Assembly: GCA_963839475.1 (NCBI GenBank)
Contig: CAWIVH010000001.1
Span: 1,210,491-1,274,490, forward strand
Reading direction: 5' to 3'
DNA: 64,000 nt
Source: CAWIVH01 sp963839475
GTDB lineage: Bacteria > Acidobacteriota > UBA6911
The notes below the pieces were generated by a model. The model saw only the letters and a list, made by a program, of their open reading frames with translations, was not told the DNA's origin and ran no database searches. Both the position numbers and the translations under genes were made by a program. Shown here one piece after another: positions 1 to 8,989 of the stretch (positions within the stretch are counted from its first letter, which is position 1; the number at the start of each line of letters is the position of its first letter).

Positions 1-1
1 G

Positions 2-403
2 CTCCAGGAAATGCCGAAAGATTACGCGGATCGGGGGCGCTATGAAATGCTATTCAAGGAAATGGCGGTGAAGATTGCCGAGATCCAGAGCAAAGATGGT
101 TTCTGGCGGTCGAGCCTGCTGGATCCGGCCAGCCTCCCCAACCCTGAGTCGAGCGGAACGGGCTTTTTCACTTTTGGCTTCGCCTGGGGAGTTAATCATG
201 GGCTACTGGATCGGGCAAAGTTCGAATCCGTAGCGAGGCAGGGATGGGCGGCTATGATCTCGGCACTTCATCCGAACGGGATGTTAGGCTGGGTACAGCA
301 GATCGGGGCGGCCCCGGGCTCTGCCACCAGGGAAAGCACCGAGGTTTACGGCACTGGCGCACTCCTCCTTGCCGGGAGCGAAATCCTCAAGCTCGGGAAA
401 TGA
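2..403 (+). CDS. Glycoside hydrolase family 88/105 protein, C-terminal part
   Basis: Only the last 133 codons are in the window; the reading frame is open from base 2, so the gene starts upstream. The residues resemble the C-terminal half of the (alpha/alpha)6-barrel unsaturated uronyl hydrolases (YteR/GH88/GH105): a KDGFW motif followed by an SGTGFFTFGFAWGVN block, then GWVQQIG and a Thr-Glu-Val-Tyr-Gly-Thr-Gly-Ala block near the end. These enzymes remove the unsaturated uronic acid left at the non-reducing end by polysaccharide lyases. The next genes are an MFS transporter of the ACS type and a sulfatase on the same strand, which fits degradation of a uronate-containing, perhaps sulfated, polysaccharide. 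The substrate cannot be told from this fragment. Confidence 0.8.
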   Translation, partial: LQEMPKDYADRGRYEMLFKEMAVKIAEIQSKDGFWRSSLLDPASLPNPESSGTGFFTFGFAWGVNHGLLDRAKFESVARQGWAAMISALHPNGMLGWVQQIGAAPGSATRESTEVYGTGALLLAGSEILKLGK

Positions 404-543
404 GTTTGCCTCCGAGATGGATGCCGGCCATGTCGGACCATGGCGTTGATAAGGCGGCAGATGGTTTCCGTTTGTCCCCGATTAAACTGAATCAAGCGTA
501 GATTTCGGAATCTGAAGCAGGAGCCATTATTCCAAAGCATCCT

Positions 544-1815
544 TTGGGTGAGGTCGATTCCCAATCGCCGACCAGAGTCCGGTATTTCGTCGTCTTGCTT
601 TCCGTGCTGCTGGCGATGATCACTTACCTTGATCGAGCCTGTATTTCCGTGCTCAAAGGCTCGATCGCCGCGGATCTGAAGCTCAATGATCTCCAGATGG
701 GATATGTCTTCAGTGCATTCGCGCTGGCGTATGCCATCTTCGAGATCCCGACCGCATGGTGGGCGGATCGGGCCGGGACAAGGCGCGTTTTGACCCGGAT
801 CGTCTGCTGGTGGTCGGGATTCACGATTGCGACCGCCGCCGCATTCAGCTACTCCTCCCTTCTGGTGATCCGCTTCCTCTTCGGCGCGGGAGAGGCCGGG
901 GCATGGCCTTCGGTTGCCCGCACCTTCTCGCGCTGGATCCCGCGGCGAGAACGCGGCCGTGTTCAGGGGATCTTTTTCGCCGGGGCCCATCTCGGTGGCG
1001 GTGTCACCCCGATGATTGTGCTGTGGCTGATGGGGCTGATGAGCTGGCGGATGATTTTTCTCCTGTTCGGCACGCTGGGATTGGCCTGGGCCACCCTCTG
1101 GTACGCCTGGTTCCGCGATGATCCTTCGGAGCAACGGCGCGTCAATCCAGCCGAACTCCGGCTCATCGTCGCGGAACGTCTTGGCGGCGTCACTCATGAA
1201 GCCAGCTGGGCCTACTGGAAACGATTGTTCGGCCACCGGAACATGCTGCCCCTTTGCATGATGTACTTCCCGAACAGCTTCGCCTTTTACTTCTGCATCA
1301 CCTGGCTGCCGACCTATCTCAAGGAGAAGCATGGCCTGGAGGCGGCATCACTCGGGCTGTTCGCCGGCCTGCCTCTTTTGTTGAGCGTTTTTGGGGATAT
1401 TTTCGGAGGGTTGGCCACCGATTGGGCGGTAGCAAGATTCGGCCTGCGCTGGGGAAGGGTGGGAGTCGGAGGGGCGGCCTATCTTGTCGCCGGAATGGCC
1501 ATGCTGATTTCGGGTTCCCTCACCACGCCGTCTGCGGCGGCCGGAATGATCGCAGTGGCCACTGCGGCCAGCATGTTCACCCTCGGGGCGGCTTGGGGGA
1601 CTTGTATTGATATCGGGGGAAATCATTCCGGAGTCGTCAGTGCGGCCATGAATACTTCAGGGCAGATCGGGGCGCTGATTTGTCCGGTGCTGGTCATACA
1701 TCTGGTGCATAGATTCGCAGATTGGAACGCACCGGTTTATCTGATGGGGATACTTTTCCTTGTGGGCGCCGTGTCCTGGTTCTTCGTCGATCCCCGCAAG
1801 CCGGTTTTTGACTGA
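544..1815 (+). CDS. MFS transporter, anion:cation symporter (hexuronate-like) family
   Basis: A 423-residue, 12-helix major facilitator protein. The loop between helices 2 and 3 carries the MFS signature [12 protein letters not shown], and the N-terminal half ([30 protein letters not shown]) is typical of the ACS family that includes ExuT hexuronate and glucarate symporters. It lies in the inner membrane and would import an organic anion with protons. The start used is TTG at 544; there is no convincing ribosome binding site, and no other start before the first helix is clearly better. It sits between a GH88 glycosidase and a sulfatase on the same strand, so import of the uronate released by those enzymes is a reasonable inference. 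The substrate is not proven by sequence. Confidence 0.88.
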   Translation: MGEVDSQSPTRVRYFVVLLSVLLAMITYLDRACISVLKGSIAADLKLNDLQMGYVFSAFALAYAIFEIPTAWWADRAGTRRVLTRIVCWWSGFTIATAAAFSYSSLLVIRFLFGAGEAGAWPSVARTFSRWIPRRERGRVQGIFFAGAHLGGGVTPMIVLWLMGLMSWRMIFLLFGTLGLAWATLWYAWFRDDPSEQRRVNPAELRLIVAERLGGVTHEASWAYWKRLFGHRNMLPLCMMYFPNSFAFYFCITWLPTYLKEKHGLEAASLGLFAGLPLLLSVFGDIFGGLATDWAVARFGLRWGRVGVGGAAYLVAGMAMLISGSLTTPSAAAGMIAVATAASMFTLGAAWGTCIDIGGNHSGVVSAAMNTSGQIGALICPVLVIHLVHRFADWNAPVYLMGILFLVGAVSWFFVDPRKPVFD

Positions 1816-1906
1816 GCGTCGCGACGGTGCGGCTATTCCAAATGATGCATCTTTTCCATTTCTCCAGTTCTCGGTTTAGATCGGTTCCGCCGCAGGAGGG
1901 TTTTTC

Positions 1907-3277
1907 ATGTCTGGATCATGGTCACGCAGAGCATTCATCGGTGCGGCCGCGGCCACGGGTGCGGTGGCTTTCTCTTCGAAGGCCATCGCCCGCCAGGATT
2001 CTGCCGCGCGCCGGCCGAACATAATTGTGATCCTCACCGACGACCAGGGGAGGGGCGATTACAGCGCTTTCGGCACCAGGGACATCCGCACCCCCGGCAT
2101 CGACCGGATCTGCCGCGAAGGTGTGGAACTGGATAATTTCCGGGCCAGCTGTTCGGTTTGTTCACCCACCCGGGCAGCTCTGCTTACCGGATGCTTTCCC
2201 GACCGCGTGGGAGTGCCCGGCGTGATCCGCCATATGCCTGACAATACCTGGGGCCGGCTCACCGCAGATGCAACGCTCCTCCCGCAAATCCTCAAGCCGG
2301 CAGGGTATCACACGGGCATTGTCGGCAAATGGCACCTGGGGTTGGAAAATCCCAATACTCCGACGGAACGCGGTTTCGATTTCTTTCACGGCTTCCTGGG
2401 CGACATGATGGATGACTATTACACGCATCGCCGGGGCGGCAACAATTTCATGCGGCTGAACAGGGAAGTGATCGATCCGACCAGCCACGCCACGGATCTT
2501 TTTACGCAATGGGCCTGTGATTACATCGGCCAGCGCAGCCGATCGCAGCAGCCCTTCTTCCTCTACCTCGCCTATAACGCGCCGCACGATCCCATCCAGC
2601 CGCCCGAGGAATGGCTGGAGAAAGTGAAAAAGCGCGAGCCGCAGATGGAACCCAAACGCGCGAAACTTGTTGCGCTGATCGAGCACATGGATGACGGCAT
2701 CGGCAAAGTGCTGGACACACTGGCGCGAAGCGGAATCGAGCGCGACACCCTCGTTATCTTCACTTCCGACAACGGCGGACGGCTCGACATAGGAGCCGTT
2801 AACGGACCTTGGCGCGGCGGCAAGGGGATGATGTACGAAGGCTCGCTGCGGGTTCCGTTCGCGGCCCGCTGGCCAGCACGGATTGCGCCCGGAGGGCATA
2901 CCCCGCTTCAGGCGGCCACCATGGACATCTACGCGACCGTAGCGGAGGCGGCCGGCGCGAAACTCAATGCCGGCATCGATGGCATGAGTTTTCTCCCGGC
3001 TCTACTGGGGGGGAAGCGTGAACCTGGGCCGCGAGATTTCTACTTTGTCCGCCGGGAGGGCGGGGGTGAGTTTGGCGGTGAGGCCATCCATGCTTTGATC
3101 CGCGGCGGATGGAAGATCCTGGAAAATAGGCCCGGAGGGCCGAGGGAACTCTACAACCTGCAGCTCGATCCGAAGGAATCGGTCAACCTTGCCGGAAAGG
3201 AAACGGCCGCGCTCAAGGAAATGTCCGCCGCTCTCGATGAACATATCCGGATTGGCGCCGTTGTGCCTTGGAAATAG
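1907..3277 (+). CDS. Tat-exported arylsulfatase-type sulfatase
   Basis: A 456-residue type I sulfatase. The N-terminus has a twin-arginine motif (SRRAFIG, residues 6-12), a hydrophobic stretch and a likely cleavage near residue 29, so it is exported folded. Asp45 and Asp46 of the LTDDQG motif are expected calcium ligands. The formylglycine signature is CSPTR with Cys85 as the residue to be converted, and HGFLGD, TSDNGG and RVPFAARWP blocks follow as usual for the alkaline-phosphatase fold. A good ribosome binding site (AGGAGGG at 1893-1899) supports the ATG at 1907. It hydrolyses sulfate esters in the periplasm. Next to a uronyl hydrolase and a transporter, a sulfated glycan substrate is likely. 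No formylglycine-generating enzyme is visible in this window. Confidence 0.92.
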   Translation: MSGSWSRRAFIGAAAATGAVAFSSKAIARQDSAARRPNIIVILTDDQGRGDYSAFGTRDIRTPGIDRICREGVELDNFRASCSVCSPTRAALLTGCFPDRVGVPGVIRHMPDNTWGRLTADATLLPQILKPAGYHTGIVGKWHLGLENPNTPTERGFDFFHGFLGDMMDDYYTHRRGGNNFMRLNREVIDPTSHATDLFTQWACDYIGQRSRSQQPFFLYLAYNAPHDPIQPPEEWLEKVKKREPQMEPKRAKLVALIEHMDDGIGKVLDTLARSGIERDTLVIFTSDNGGRLDIGAVNGPWRGGKGMMYEGSLRVPFAARWPARIAPGGHTPLQAATMDIYATVAEAAGAKLNAGIDGMSFLPALLGGKREPGPRDFYFVRREGGGEFGGEAIHALIRGGWKILENRPGGPRELYNLQLDPKESVNLAGKETAALKEMSAALDEHIRIGAVVPWK

Positions 3278-3290
3278 AACCGGCTTATTC

Positions 3291-3305
3291 GGGGCTGCAC
3301 GCCCC
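3291..3305. terminator. Possible bidirectional terminator hairpin
   Basis: GGGGC-TGCAC-GCCCC forms a five-pair GC stem with a five-base loop in the 33-base gap between the convergent sulfatase and methyltransferase genes. There is no T-tract on either side, so it is a weak candidate, supported mainly by its position. Confidence 0.35.
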
Positions 3306-3310
3306 TGGCA

Positions 3311-4336
3311 TTACGACTGCCCCATAACTATCGTGTGGGGGCTCATCGGGATCGGATGTGCCGTCACCCCGCCGAAACCCGCCTCGTGGTACATTTTTGC
3401 CAGCTCACTGAAAGTATAGGCGTCACCCGCTGCAGTGGATGTCAGCATGGTCATGCTGAAAGCCGCGGGCATGGGTGGCGAAACCCGGTCTTCGTTGGGC
3501 ACGAACTCCAGCGTTGCGGCACGCCCGCCGGGCCGCAGGGCGGCGCGGACCTTTTTCATCAAACCCACGCAGGTCGCCGGATCGAAATGATGGAGAAAGT
3601 TGGTCAGAAGCACCGCGTCGTACGGCCCCCCGAAGTCGACCTCGAAGGCACTTCCCGGCAGCATATCATAGCGCTCATGCACTCCCGCCCTCCGCGCATT
3701 GTCCAATGCCACGCGCAGCACGGGGGCCCAATCGAGACCCGTAACTTTAGCCTGCGGGTTCTGTTTGGCGATTTCGATACCGAACAGCCCGTGCCCGGCG
3801 GCGATATCCAGTACCTTCATCGGACCCGTATGCCCCTCCAGCACCACCGCACCCAGAGGGCCGGCCATGGGCGCCATCATCGGCGCCATGGTCTCTGCGA
3901 ACTGGATCCATATCGGATTGTCCGGCTCCACGCTGCCTTCCCCCGGCAGGATGGTTCGGCCGGCTCGCACGATATCCGCCAGTTGGTCGTAGGGAGCCCT
4001 CATGGCCGGGTTGCCAAGGAACTGCGCGACCGAGGCCAGACAATGAGGCGACCGCGGATCCAGAAAAGCTGCGCTCGTCGGAGTGTGCTTGTAGCAACCG
4101 TTTTCCTTGGCCAGAACCCCATGGATGGTCAGGAAATCACACAGGATCCTGATGCCCCGTTCTGATGCAGAGCATTGACGGGCAATCGACGCCACATCCC
4201 CCGGACCCTCTCCTACGGCACGGAAAATATCGAGATCAATGGCTGCCTTGAGAGCAGCCGTGCGCTGATGCGCCTGCAACATTTCGAAAACCAGTCCTGG
4301 TGTCAGCGGACCCTCGGGATTCTTTCCACCGTGCAT
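3311..4336 (-). CDS. SAM-dependent O-methyltransferase with N-terminal dimerisation domain
   Basis: A 341-residue class I methyltransferase of the O-methyltransferase family (winged-helix dimerisation domain followed by a Rossmann fold). The N-terminal part (LVFEMLQAHQRTAALKAAI) matches the dimerisation helices; the SAM-binding glycine loop is VLDIAAGHGLFG, followed by an acidic loop at GLDW and the later motif LLTNFLHHFD. The frame is open to 4390, but the ATG at 4336 is preceded at seven bases by GGGGAG, so that start is preferred. It would methylate an oxygen of a small molecule; the family includes hydroxyneurosporene and isoflavone methyltransferases, and substrate cannot be predicted. 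It is transcribed alone, converging on the sulfatase. Confidence 0.82.
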   Translation of the reverse strand: MHGGKNPEGPLTPGLVFEMLQAHQRTAALKAAIDLDIFRAVGEGPGDVASIARQCSASERGIRILCDFLTIHGVLAKENGCYKHTPTSAAFLDPRSPHCLASVAQFLGNPAMRAPYDQLADIVRAGRTILPGEGSVEPDNPIWIQFAETMAPMMAPMAGPLGAVVLEGHTGPMKVLDIAAGHGLFGIEIAKQNPQAKVTGLDWAPVLRVALDNARRAGVHERYDMLPGSAFEVDFGGPYDAVLLTNFLHHFDPATCVGLMKKVRAALRPGGRAATLEFVPNEDRVSPPMPAAFSMTMLTSTAAGDAYTFSELAKMYHEAGFGGVTAHPIPMSPHTIVMGQS

Positions 4337-4390
4337 TTCCATTCTCCCCATTTTTGGTAAAAATATACGGCTCCCCAGCGATGAGCGCAA

Positions 4391-4888
4391 TACCTCAATC
4401 CATCAATATGAAATATATTGTCAAAACCAACATCGGAGGTCGAAAGAGATAAATATTAAAATAGCTGGAGTTATAAGCAACAGGATTGGATGAACTGACC
4501 ACGCCATAATAAAACCATGCAGGCCCCGCAGAGCACGGTCACGTGGTTTTGTTTAACCACGAACCACACTAAGACATCAAATTTTTGTGGTCTCAGCGGG
4601 CTTTGTGGTTCAATCCATCGAGAGTGCCAAATATCCGGAGAGTTCCTGCCGCGGCTATGCGGTTTATTGAGAATAGAAACTTGTCTTTTTTTCGGCATCG
4701 GTATCGGTATCGGAATCGGGGTCGATAGAAATCCAACCAATGATTGCAATAACGACCCCGATACCGATTCCGACCCCGAGTAGAAGTCGTATGCTGATGA
4801 TTTTGGGTCATCGTTGCGAAGGTTCCCGAGAAAGGCCGCCAAGACCGCTTGAAGCTAGCAGGAAAGGATTTTTCCCCGGGTGTCAGCA
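4391..4888. repeat. Gene-free gap with composite repeat containing degenerate GATACC/GATTCC palindrome
   Basis: No gene is supported here. Bases 4545-4625 hold an inverted pair built on the dispersed 'accacga.../...tgtggttca' repeat. Bases 4691-4786 form a long imperfect palindrome of hexamer-like units (GGTATCGGTATCGGAATC on the left, GATACCGATTCCGACCCC on the right) around a central 'aaccaatgattgcaat'. The same composite, including the flanking text 'gaaacttgt.tttttcgg' on the left and 'catcg.tgcgaag.ttcc' on the right, recurs at 58245-58420. This is therefore a dispersed, mobile-looking repeat and not a unique regulatory region. Confidence 0.7.
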
Positions 4889-5935
4889 CTAGGTAGGGAG
4901 AGGAACCTGAAGGTCACGCGCCAGGGAAGCCAGGCGATGCCACAAATTATCCTCGATGGGAATGCCGTCGCGCAGACGCTCGGCTTCTTTGCGCCACTCC
5001 GGATCGCCCGCAACCAGAACCTCCGTGTAACCCTGGGCCGTCTTTGTTGCTTTGACCCCGCTGACGAGTTGCTCCATTCTTGACTGGAACCGATCCAACG
5101 GCATAAAACGCGCGATGTCAATGGCGATGAAAGTGTGGGTAGTATTCATCTTTCGATCTTTGATGTGCAGTCCGCCGACCTCGGCACCCATAGTGCCGCC
5201 TCCCAGCACTCCGCAGAGGATCTCCACGAGCATGCCCAAGCCGCTCCCTTTGTAGCCGCCGAGTGGCATGAGCAGCCCCTGCATTGCCTCGGCGATATCG
5301 ACCGTGGGAATGCCATCCGAATTCATGGCCCATCCTGCCGGGATAGTCTTTTCGCCGGAGGCAGCCGCTTTGACGATACGGTTTTTGGCTACTGTGGTCG
5401 TCGCCATATCCAGCAGCCAGCCGCCTTTTCCCGTGCTGGGAACCGAAAGGCATATCGGATTGGTGCCGATGCGCCCCTCCCTTCCCTGCCAGGGAGCGAC
5501 GATAGGGGAGGCATTGGTCATCACCATTCCCGCCATTCCCGCCGCTGAAATCCGAGCAGCCCAGAAGGCTGCGATTCCGAAATGATTGGATCGGGTCGCG
5601 ATCACCATTCCCATACCGAATCTTCGGGCCGCTTCTACGGCAAGGTCGCAACAAACGGCCGAGACATGCTGTCCGACGCCATGCTGCCCGTCGAATTTCA
5701 GGCAGGCGCCCGATTCGGAGATCACGCGGCCGTCAACGTTCGGATCGATGTTGCCGGCCCGGAACTGATCCACATAGTACGGCAGCAGCAGCACGCCGTG
5801 CGAATCAACTCCCCGCAAATTGGCAGCCACCAGGCAATCAGCCGTCAGCCGGGCTTTAGCCTCCGGCACCCCGATGGCGCGAAGGATTCCCTCCACAAGA
5901 GCCTTAAGCTTTTCACTGTCGATGGTCAAAGGCAC
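4889..5935 (-). CDS. Ldh2-family (malate/lactate/ureidoglycolate-type) NAD(P)-dependent oxidoreductase
   Basis: About 348 residues, the normal length for the type-2 malate/L-lactate dehydrogenase family (YlbC, YiaK, ComC, AllD). Family hallmarks are LRGVDSHGVLLLPYYVDQF, the substrate-contacting histidine in RSNHFGIAAFW, ASPIVAPWQGREGRIGTNPI, and the late GGYKGSGLGMLVEIL block. These enzymes reduce or oxidise 2-hydroxy/2-keto acids with NAD(P)H and do not share the Rossmann fold of classical LDH. The open frame extends to 6037, but the extra N-terminus does not look like the family. Two starts fit: GTG at 5935, or TTG at 5929, which has better spacing from the AAGGGGGG tract. The substrate is unknown; a diketo-gulonate-like sugar acid is possible given the carbohydrate genes upstream. 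Confidence 0.87.
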   Translation of the reverse strand: MPLTIDSEKLKALVEGILRAIGVPEAKARLTADCLVAANLRGVDSHGVLLLPYYVDQFRAGNIDPNVDGRVISESGACLKFDGQHGVGQHVSAVCCDLAVEAARRFGMGMVIATRSNHFGIAAFWAARISAAGMAGMVMTNASPIVAPWQGREGRIGTNPICLSVPSTGKGGWLLDMATTTVAKNRIVKAAASGEKTIPAGWAMNSDGIPTVDIAEAMQGLLMPLGGYKGSGLGMLVEILCGVLGGGTMGAEVGGLHIKDRKMNTTHTFIAIDIARFMPLDRFQSRMEQLVSGVKATKTAQGYTEVLVAGDPEWRKEAERLRDGIPIEDNLWHRLASLARDLQVPLPT

Positions 5936-6122
5936 CCCCCTTGGCTTTAAGCCGGGACATTTGTATCCTGTGCCGCTCCACCGAAGCAAGGCCGAAAATA
6001 GGAATGTCGTATCGATGGCCTTCGCGATCCATTTCAATCAAAGGCTTCAATGATCTGCAGGATGCTGTTGGACTTCCGTCTCAACCAAGGCATAGTTATT
6101 GTTTCAGGCAGGGGATTTGTGA

Positions 6123-6950
6123 ATGGGGACTGCGATAAAGGATATTCCAACAAGCCGAGCCGGGAAGATCGCGTTTCTGCTGGTTTTCTTCGCCGGCATT
6201 TTTCTTCCGGTTGTCTTTTCCCAGGCTCCGGCTCCCGCGGCGGCTGAAAAGCCTGATCTGCAAATGATCCTCGATAAGATGGCCGAGCACAAAAAGCAGA
6301 GGGACAAAGAAATCCAGTCGTTCGGCGTGGATCGCGTTTTCCGAGTGGAAAACAAACGATTCCGGAAAGAAGGCACGCTCCAGGCAAGAATGATATACGT
6401 CGCGCCTGAGGAAAAGCTCTTCGCCGTCCAATCCTTCAAAGGCTCCGGGATCGTTCGGACCAGGGTCCTGAATCGCATGATCGAAGAGGAGCGGGCGGGC
6501 GCACACAGCGACATTGCGGCCAAAACAGCCATTCTTCCATCCAATTACCAGTTCGAGTATCTGCGCCAGGAGATAGTGAAAGGCCGGCAGCAGTACGTCC
6601 TGCGGGCAATACCGCGCGTGAAGTACCGGCTCCTTTTCGATGGCAAGATCTGGGTGGACAGCGAGGATTTTGCCGTCACCAGGATCGAAGCCCGTCCGGC
6701 CGTGAACCCATCATGGTGGATCAGCAAGGCCGAGTTCATCCATGAATACGAGCGAATGGACCGTTTCTGGTTCCCGGTGCGCAACAGCTCGATCTCCAGC
6801 GGGTTCTTTCTCGGAAAGACCACCACTGAAATGCTCTACACCAATTACCAGATCAACACGCCGGGGCTGGCCGAAGAAGCCGACGAGATCCGGAAGCGGG
6901 GAGAGAAGCTGGAAATCCAGCTCGACGCCAAGGATGCAAAGCGAGATTAA
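6123..6950 (+). CDS. LolA-like / outer-membrane lipoprotein-sorting family protein
   Basis: A 275-residue secreted protein. Residues about 14-36 form a signal peptide (IAFLLVFFAGIFLPVVFSQA). The mature part resembles the LolA/LppX-type open beta-barrel family: a repeated beta-strand pattern with YVAPEEKLFAVQSFKG, FEYLRQEIVKGRQQYVLRA, IWVDSEDFAVTRIEARP and FWFPVRNSSIS. In this family the cavity carries lipids or lipoprotein acyl chains across the periplasm, but many members of this subtype have no tested function. ATG at 6123 is preceded by AGGGGA. It overlaps the stop of the convergent acetyltransferase gene by a few bases. Classification to superfamily level only. Confidence 0.68.
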   Translation: MGTAIKDIPTSRAGKIAFLLVFFAGIFLPVVFSQAPAPAAAEKPDLQMILDKMAEHKKQRDKEIQSFGVDRVFRVENKRFRKEGTLQARMIYVAPEEKLFAVQSFKGSGIVRTRVLNRMIEEERAGAHSDIAAKTAILPSNYQFEYLRQEIVKGRQQYVLRAIPRVKYRLLFDGKIWVDSEDFAVTRIEARPAVNPSWWISKAEFIHEYERMDRFWFPVRNSSISSGFFLGKTTTEMLYTNYQINTPGLAEEADEIRKRGEKLEIQLDAKDAKRD

Positions 6951-7438
6951 TGATCGAGGGGTTTGGTCATCACGAAGGCATCTTCACCCGTGGGATAGTA
7001 GCCGCCAATCCGTCGCCCGCGCTGATAGCCGAGGACCCTATAAAACTCCTGCGCTCCAAAATTCTCGGCGCCGACCTCAAGGATGATGCGTGAGGCTTTC
7101 CGCTGGATGAATTGCTCCTCCGCCAGTTCCATCAGTTTCCGCCCCAGGGACAGCCGGCGGTAGCCCTCCAGGACATCAATGGTTATGATTCGCCCTGTCC
7201 CGGGATTTTCCTGTCCGGCGATGATGAAGCCCGCGATCCCAATCCCACCATTCTTTCCGTCGGAATCGGTTACTGCGGCAAACCCGAAGGATCCGGGCAG
7301 TGAGAGGAGCCAGCGAAGCTCCGGGTAGGAGTAAGCTATTCCCTCGGGAAAACAAACCTGGTCTATCGCGTACAGTTCATTGAGATCTGAAGAGCAAAGC
7401 GGCCGAAGCCTGATCGGAATCTCAGACGAAGACGGCAT
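6947..7438 (-). CDS. GNAT-family N-acetyltransferase (RimI-like)
   Basis: A 163-residue GCN5-related acetyltransferase. The N-terminal ELYAIDQVCFPEGIAYS and the acetyl-CoA-binding motif A (EGYRRLSLGRKLMELAEE) are characteristic, followed by ILEVGAENFGAQEFYRVLGY (motif B) and a YYPTGEDAFVM tail like that of RimI-type ribosomal protein or peptide N-terminal acetyltransferases. The acceptor cannot be identified. It is the last gene of a minus-strand run that begins with the DUF1080 gene near 12.8 kb; the gap from the ROK kinase is 36 bases. Its stop overlaps that of the convergent LolA-like gene. Confidence 0.85.
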   Translation of the reverse strand: MPSSSEIPIRLRPLCSSDLNELYAIDQVCFPEGIAYSYPELRWLLSLPGSFGFAAVTDSDGKNGGIGIAGFIIAGQENPGTGRIITIDVLEGYRRLSLGRKLMELAEEQFIQRKASRIILEVGAENFGAQEFYRVLGYQRGRRIGGYYPTGEDAFVMTKPLDH

Positions 7439-7474
7439 CGATTCGCCTCCCGCGCATTTTTCCCGCCCCGGGCA

Positions 7475-8380
7475 TTACGTGAGCGCCAGGGCAATGGCCC
7501 CCATGATCCCCGCGTCGTAGCGCAGGCGGGCGGCTTCCACGCGCAATCCGGCTGCGGCTTCTTTCAGGCTGTAGCGGGGTATGGCTGAACGAAGAGGTTC
7601 CAGAAACAGCGCTTCCGGCGCTTCAGACAGCCCGCCGCCAAGAATGACGGCTGCCGGGTTTAACAGGCTTACCGCCGTGCCAATTCCCTGGGCCAGGTCT
7701 TCGATAATCTCCAGCAGCAGCAGTTGTGCGGTTTTATCCTGCCGTGCAGCCAGATCGAACAACTCTTTCCCGCTGACCGGCCTTCCGAATGCGGCGCCGG
7801 CGCGGCGGCCAATCGCCTCGCCGCTGGCGCAGGATTCCAGGCAGCCGCGCTTGCCGCAGGTGCAGGGAGCGCCGCCACGCACGACGGTGGTATGTCCGAT
7901 CTCGCCCGCCAGGTTCTGCGCCCCGCGAACCAGCCTGCCTCCGGCGATGATACCGCCCCCGATTCCGGTTCCGATATTCACGTAGAGAAGGTCCGAAAAT
8001 CCCTCGCCAGCGCCGAAGCGCCATTCGCCCAGGGTCCCAGCATTGGCGTCGTTATCGACAACGACGGGGATTCCGAACCGCTCCTCGATCCTGGAACGCA
8101 GCGGCATCCCGGCCCAGCCTTCGACGTGATGGCTGAGAAGCACGACGCCCCGCTCGTAATCGACGGGTCCGCCAAAGCCGATTCCGATCCGTTCCACCTT
8201 GAGGCCGTTGCGCTCCGCGCCTGCGGACAGTTCCGCAATGATTTCCGTGATGAGCTGGACCCCGGCTTCGGCGCCCCCGCTGCGCCTGGTCGGCTGTCTG
8301 ACCTTTGCATGCAAACGGCCGTCCGTGCCTGCAAGCCCTCCGGAGGTTTTGGTGCCTCCCACGTCGATGCCTATCAGCAT
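7475..8380 (-). CDS. ROK-family sugar kinase (glucokinase-like)
   Basis: A 301-residue ROK kinase. The phosphate-binding motif GIDVGGTKTSGG is at residues 4-15, the ROK signature IGTGIGGGII follows, and the structural zinc motif CTCGKRGC with a preceding conserved His is present. The catalytic Asp lies in VVDNDANAG. ROK kinases phosphorylate glucose, ManNAc, fructose or allose in the cytoplasm. No helix-turn-helix domain is attached, so it is an enzyme and not a repressor. It lies 46 bases after a SIS isomerase and in the same direction as a PfkB kinase, a deoxyhypusine-synthase-like protein and a HAD phosphatase, pointing to a shared sugar-phosphate route. Confidence 0.9.
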   Translation of the reverse strand: MLIGIDVGGTKTSGGLAGTDGRLHAKVRQPTRRSGGAEAGVQLITEIIAELSAGAERNGLKVERIGIGFGGPVDYERGVVLLSHHVEGWAGMPLRSRIEERFGIPVVVDNDANAGTLGEWRFGAGEGFSDLLYVNIGTGIGGGIIAGGRLVRGAQNLAGEIGHTTVVRGGAPCTCGKRGCLESCASGEAIGRRAGAAFGRPVSGKELFDLAARQDKTAQLLLLEIIEDLAQGIGTAVSLLNPAAVILGGGLSEAPEALFLEPLRSAIPRYSLKEAAAGLRVEAARLRYDAGIMGAIALALT

Positions 8381-8426
8381 GAACCCGATTCTCCACGCTT
8401 GCGATCGGCTTCTGAGTTTCCTGTTC

Positions 8427-8987
8427 TCAGTCGACCGCGCCTTCCATAAAGGCGTAGATCATGACATGGGTCAGGATGAAGAAAGAGTCCTCGAGCCGGC
8501 CCATGTGGGGGCTCGGCACTCCCAGTGTCAGATTAGCCATGTCTTTGAGAGCCCCTCCTCCCGATGTCGTGAGAGCGATCGTGCGACAGCCGACGCTCTT
8601 CGCGTACTCGACCGCACGCAGGACGTTCTTGCTGTTCCCGCTCCCGCTGATGGCCAGGAGCACATCTCCCTCCTGCGCAAAATTCTTCAGCTGTTCTTCG
8701 AAAACGCAGTCGTAGCTCACATCGTTCGCATAGGCGGTAAGGGTGGAGATGCTGTCGTTCAGGGCAATCATTTTGAAGCGTTTCGGGTAGCCGTACGAAG
8801 CCCCTTTCACGATATCGACCACCATCTGCGAAGCAATCGACGCACTGCCGCCGTTGCCGCAAATATAAATGAAGCGGCCGTTGTCTCTGGCTTCCTTGAG
8901 CCAGGCGACGGCGGCGCCTATCGCTTCGGGGTCGAGGCCCGAGATTGTCGCTTTCAATTTTTCAAGGTAATCCGCCGCGTATTTCAT
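8427..8987 (-). CDS. SIS-domain sugar isomerase, GmhA-like
   Basis: A 186-residue single-domain SIS protein. It carries the phosphosugar-binding loops ICGNGGSASIASQMVVDI and LLAISGSGNSKNVL and the C-terminal EDSFFILTHVMIYAFME helix, the pattern of sedoheptulose-7-phosphate isomerase (GmhA) and the related DiaA. GmhA converts sedoheptulose 7-phosphate to D-glycero-D-manno-heptose 7-phosphate, the first step of ADP- or GDP-heptose synthesis. The ATG at 8987 has a GGGAGA site five bases upstream. A PfkB kinase 153 bases upstream and a HAD phosphatase further up resemble HldE-kinase and GmhB steps, but no nucleotidyltransferase is seen, so GmhA function is an inference. Confidence 0.85.
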   Translation of the reverse strand: MKYAADYLEKLKATISGLDPEAIGAAVAWLKEARDNGRFIYICGNGGSASIASQMVVDIVKGASYGYPKRFKMIALNDSISTLTAYANDVSYDCVFEEQLKNFAQEGDVLLAISGSGNSKNVLRAVEYAKSVGCRTIALTTSGGGALKDMANLTLGVPSPHMGRLEDSFFILTHVMIYAFMEGAVD

Positions 8988-8989
8988 AC

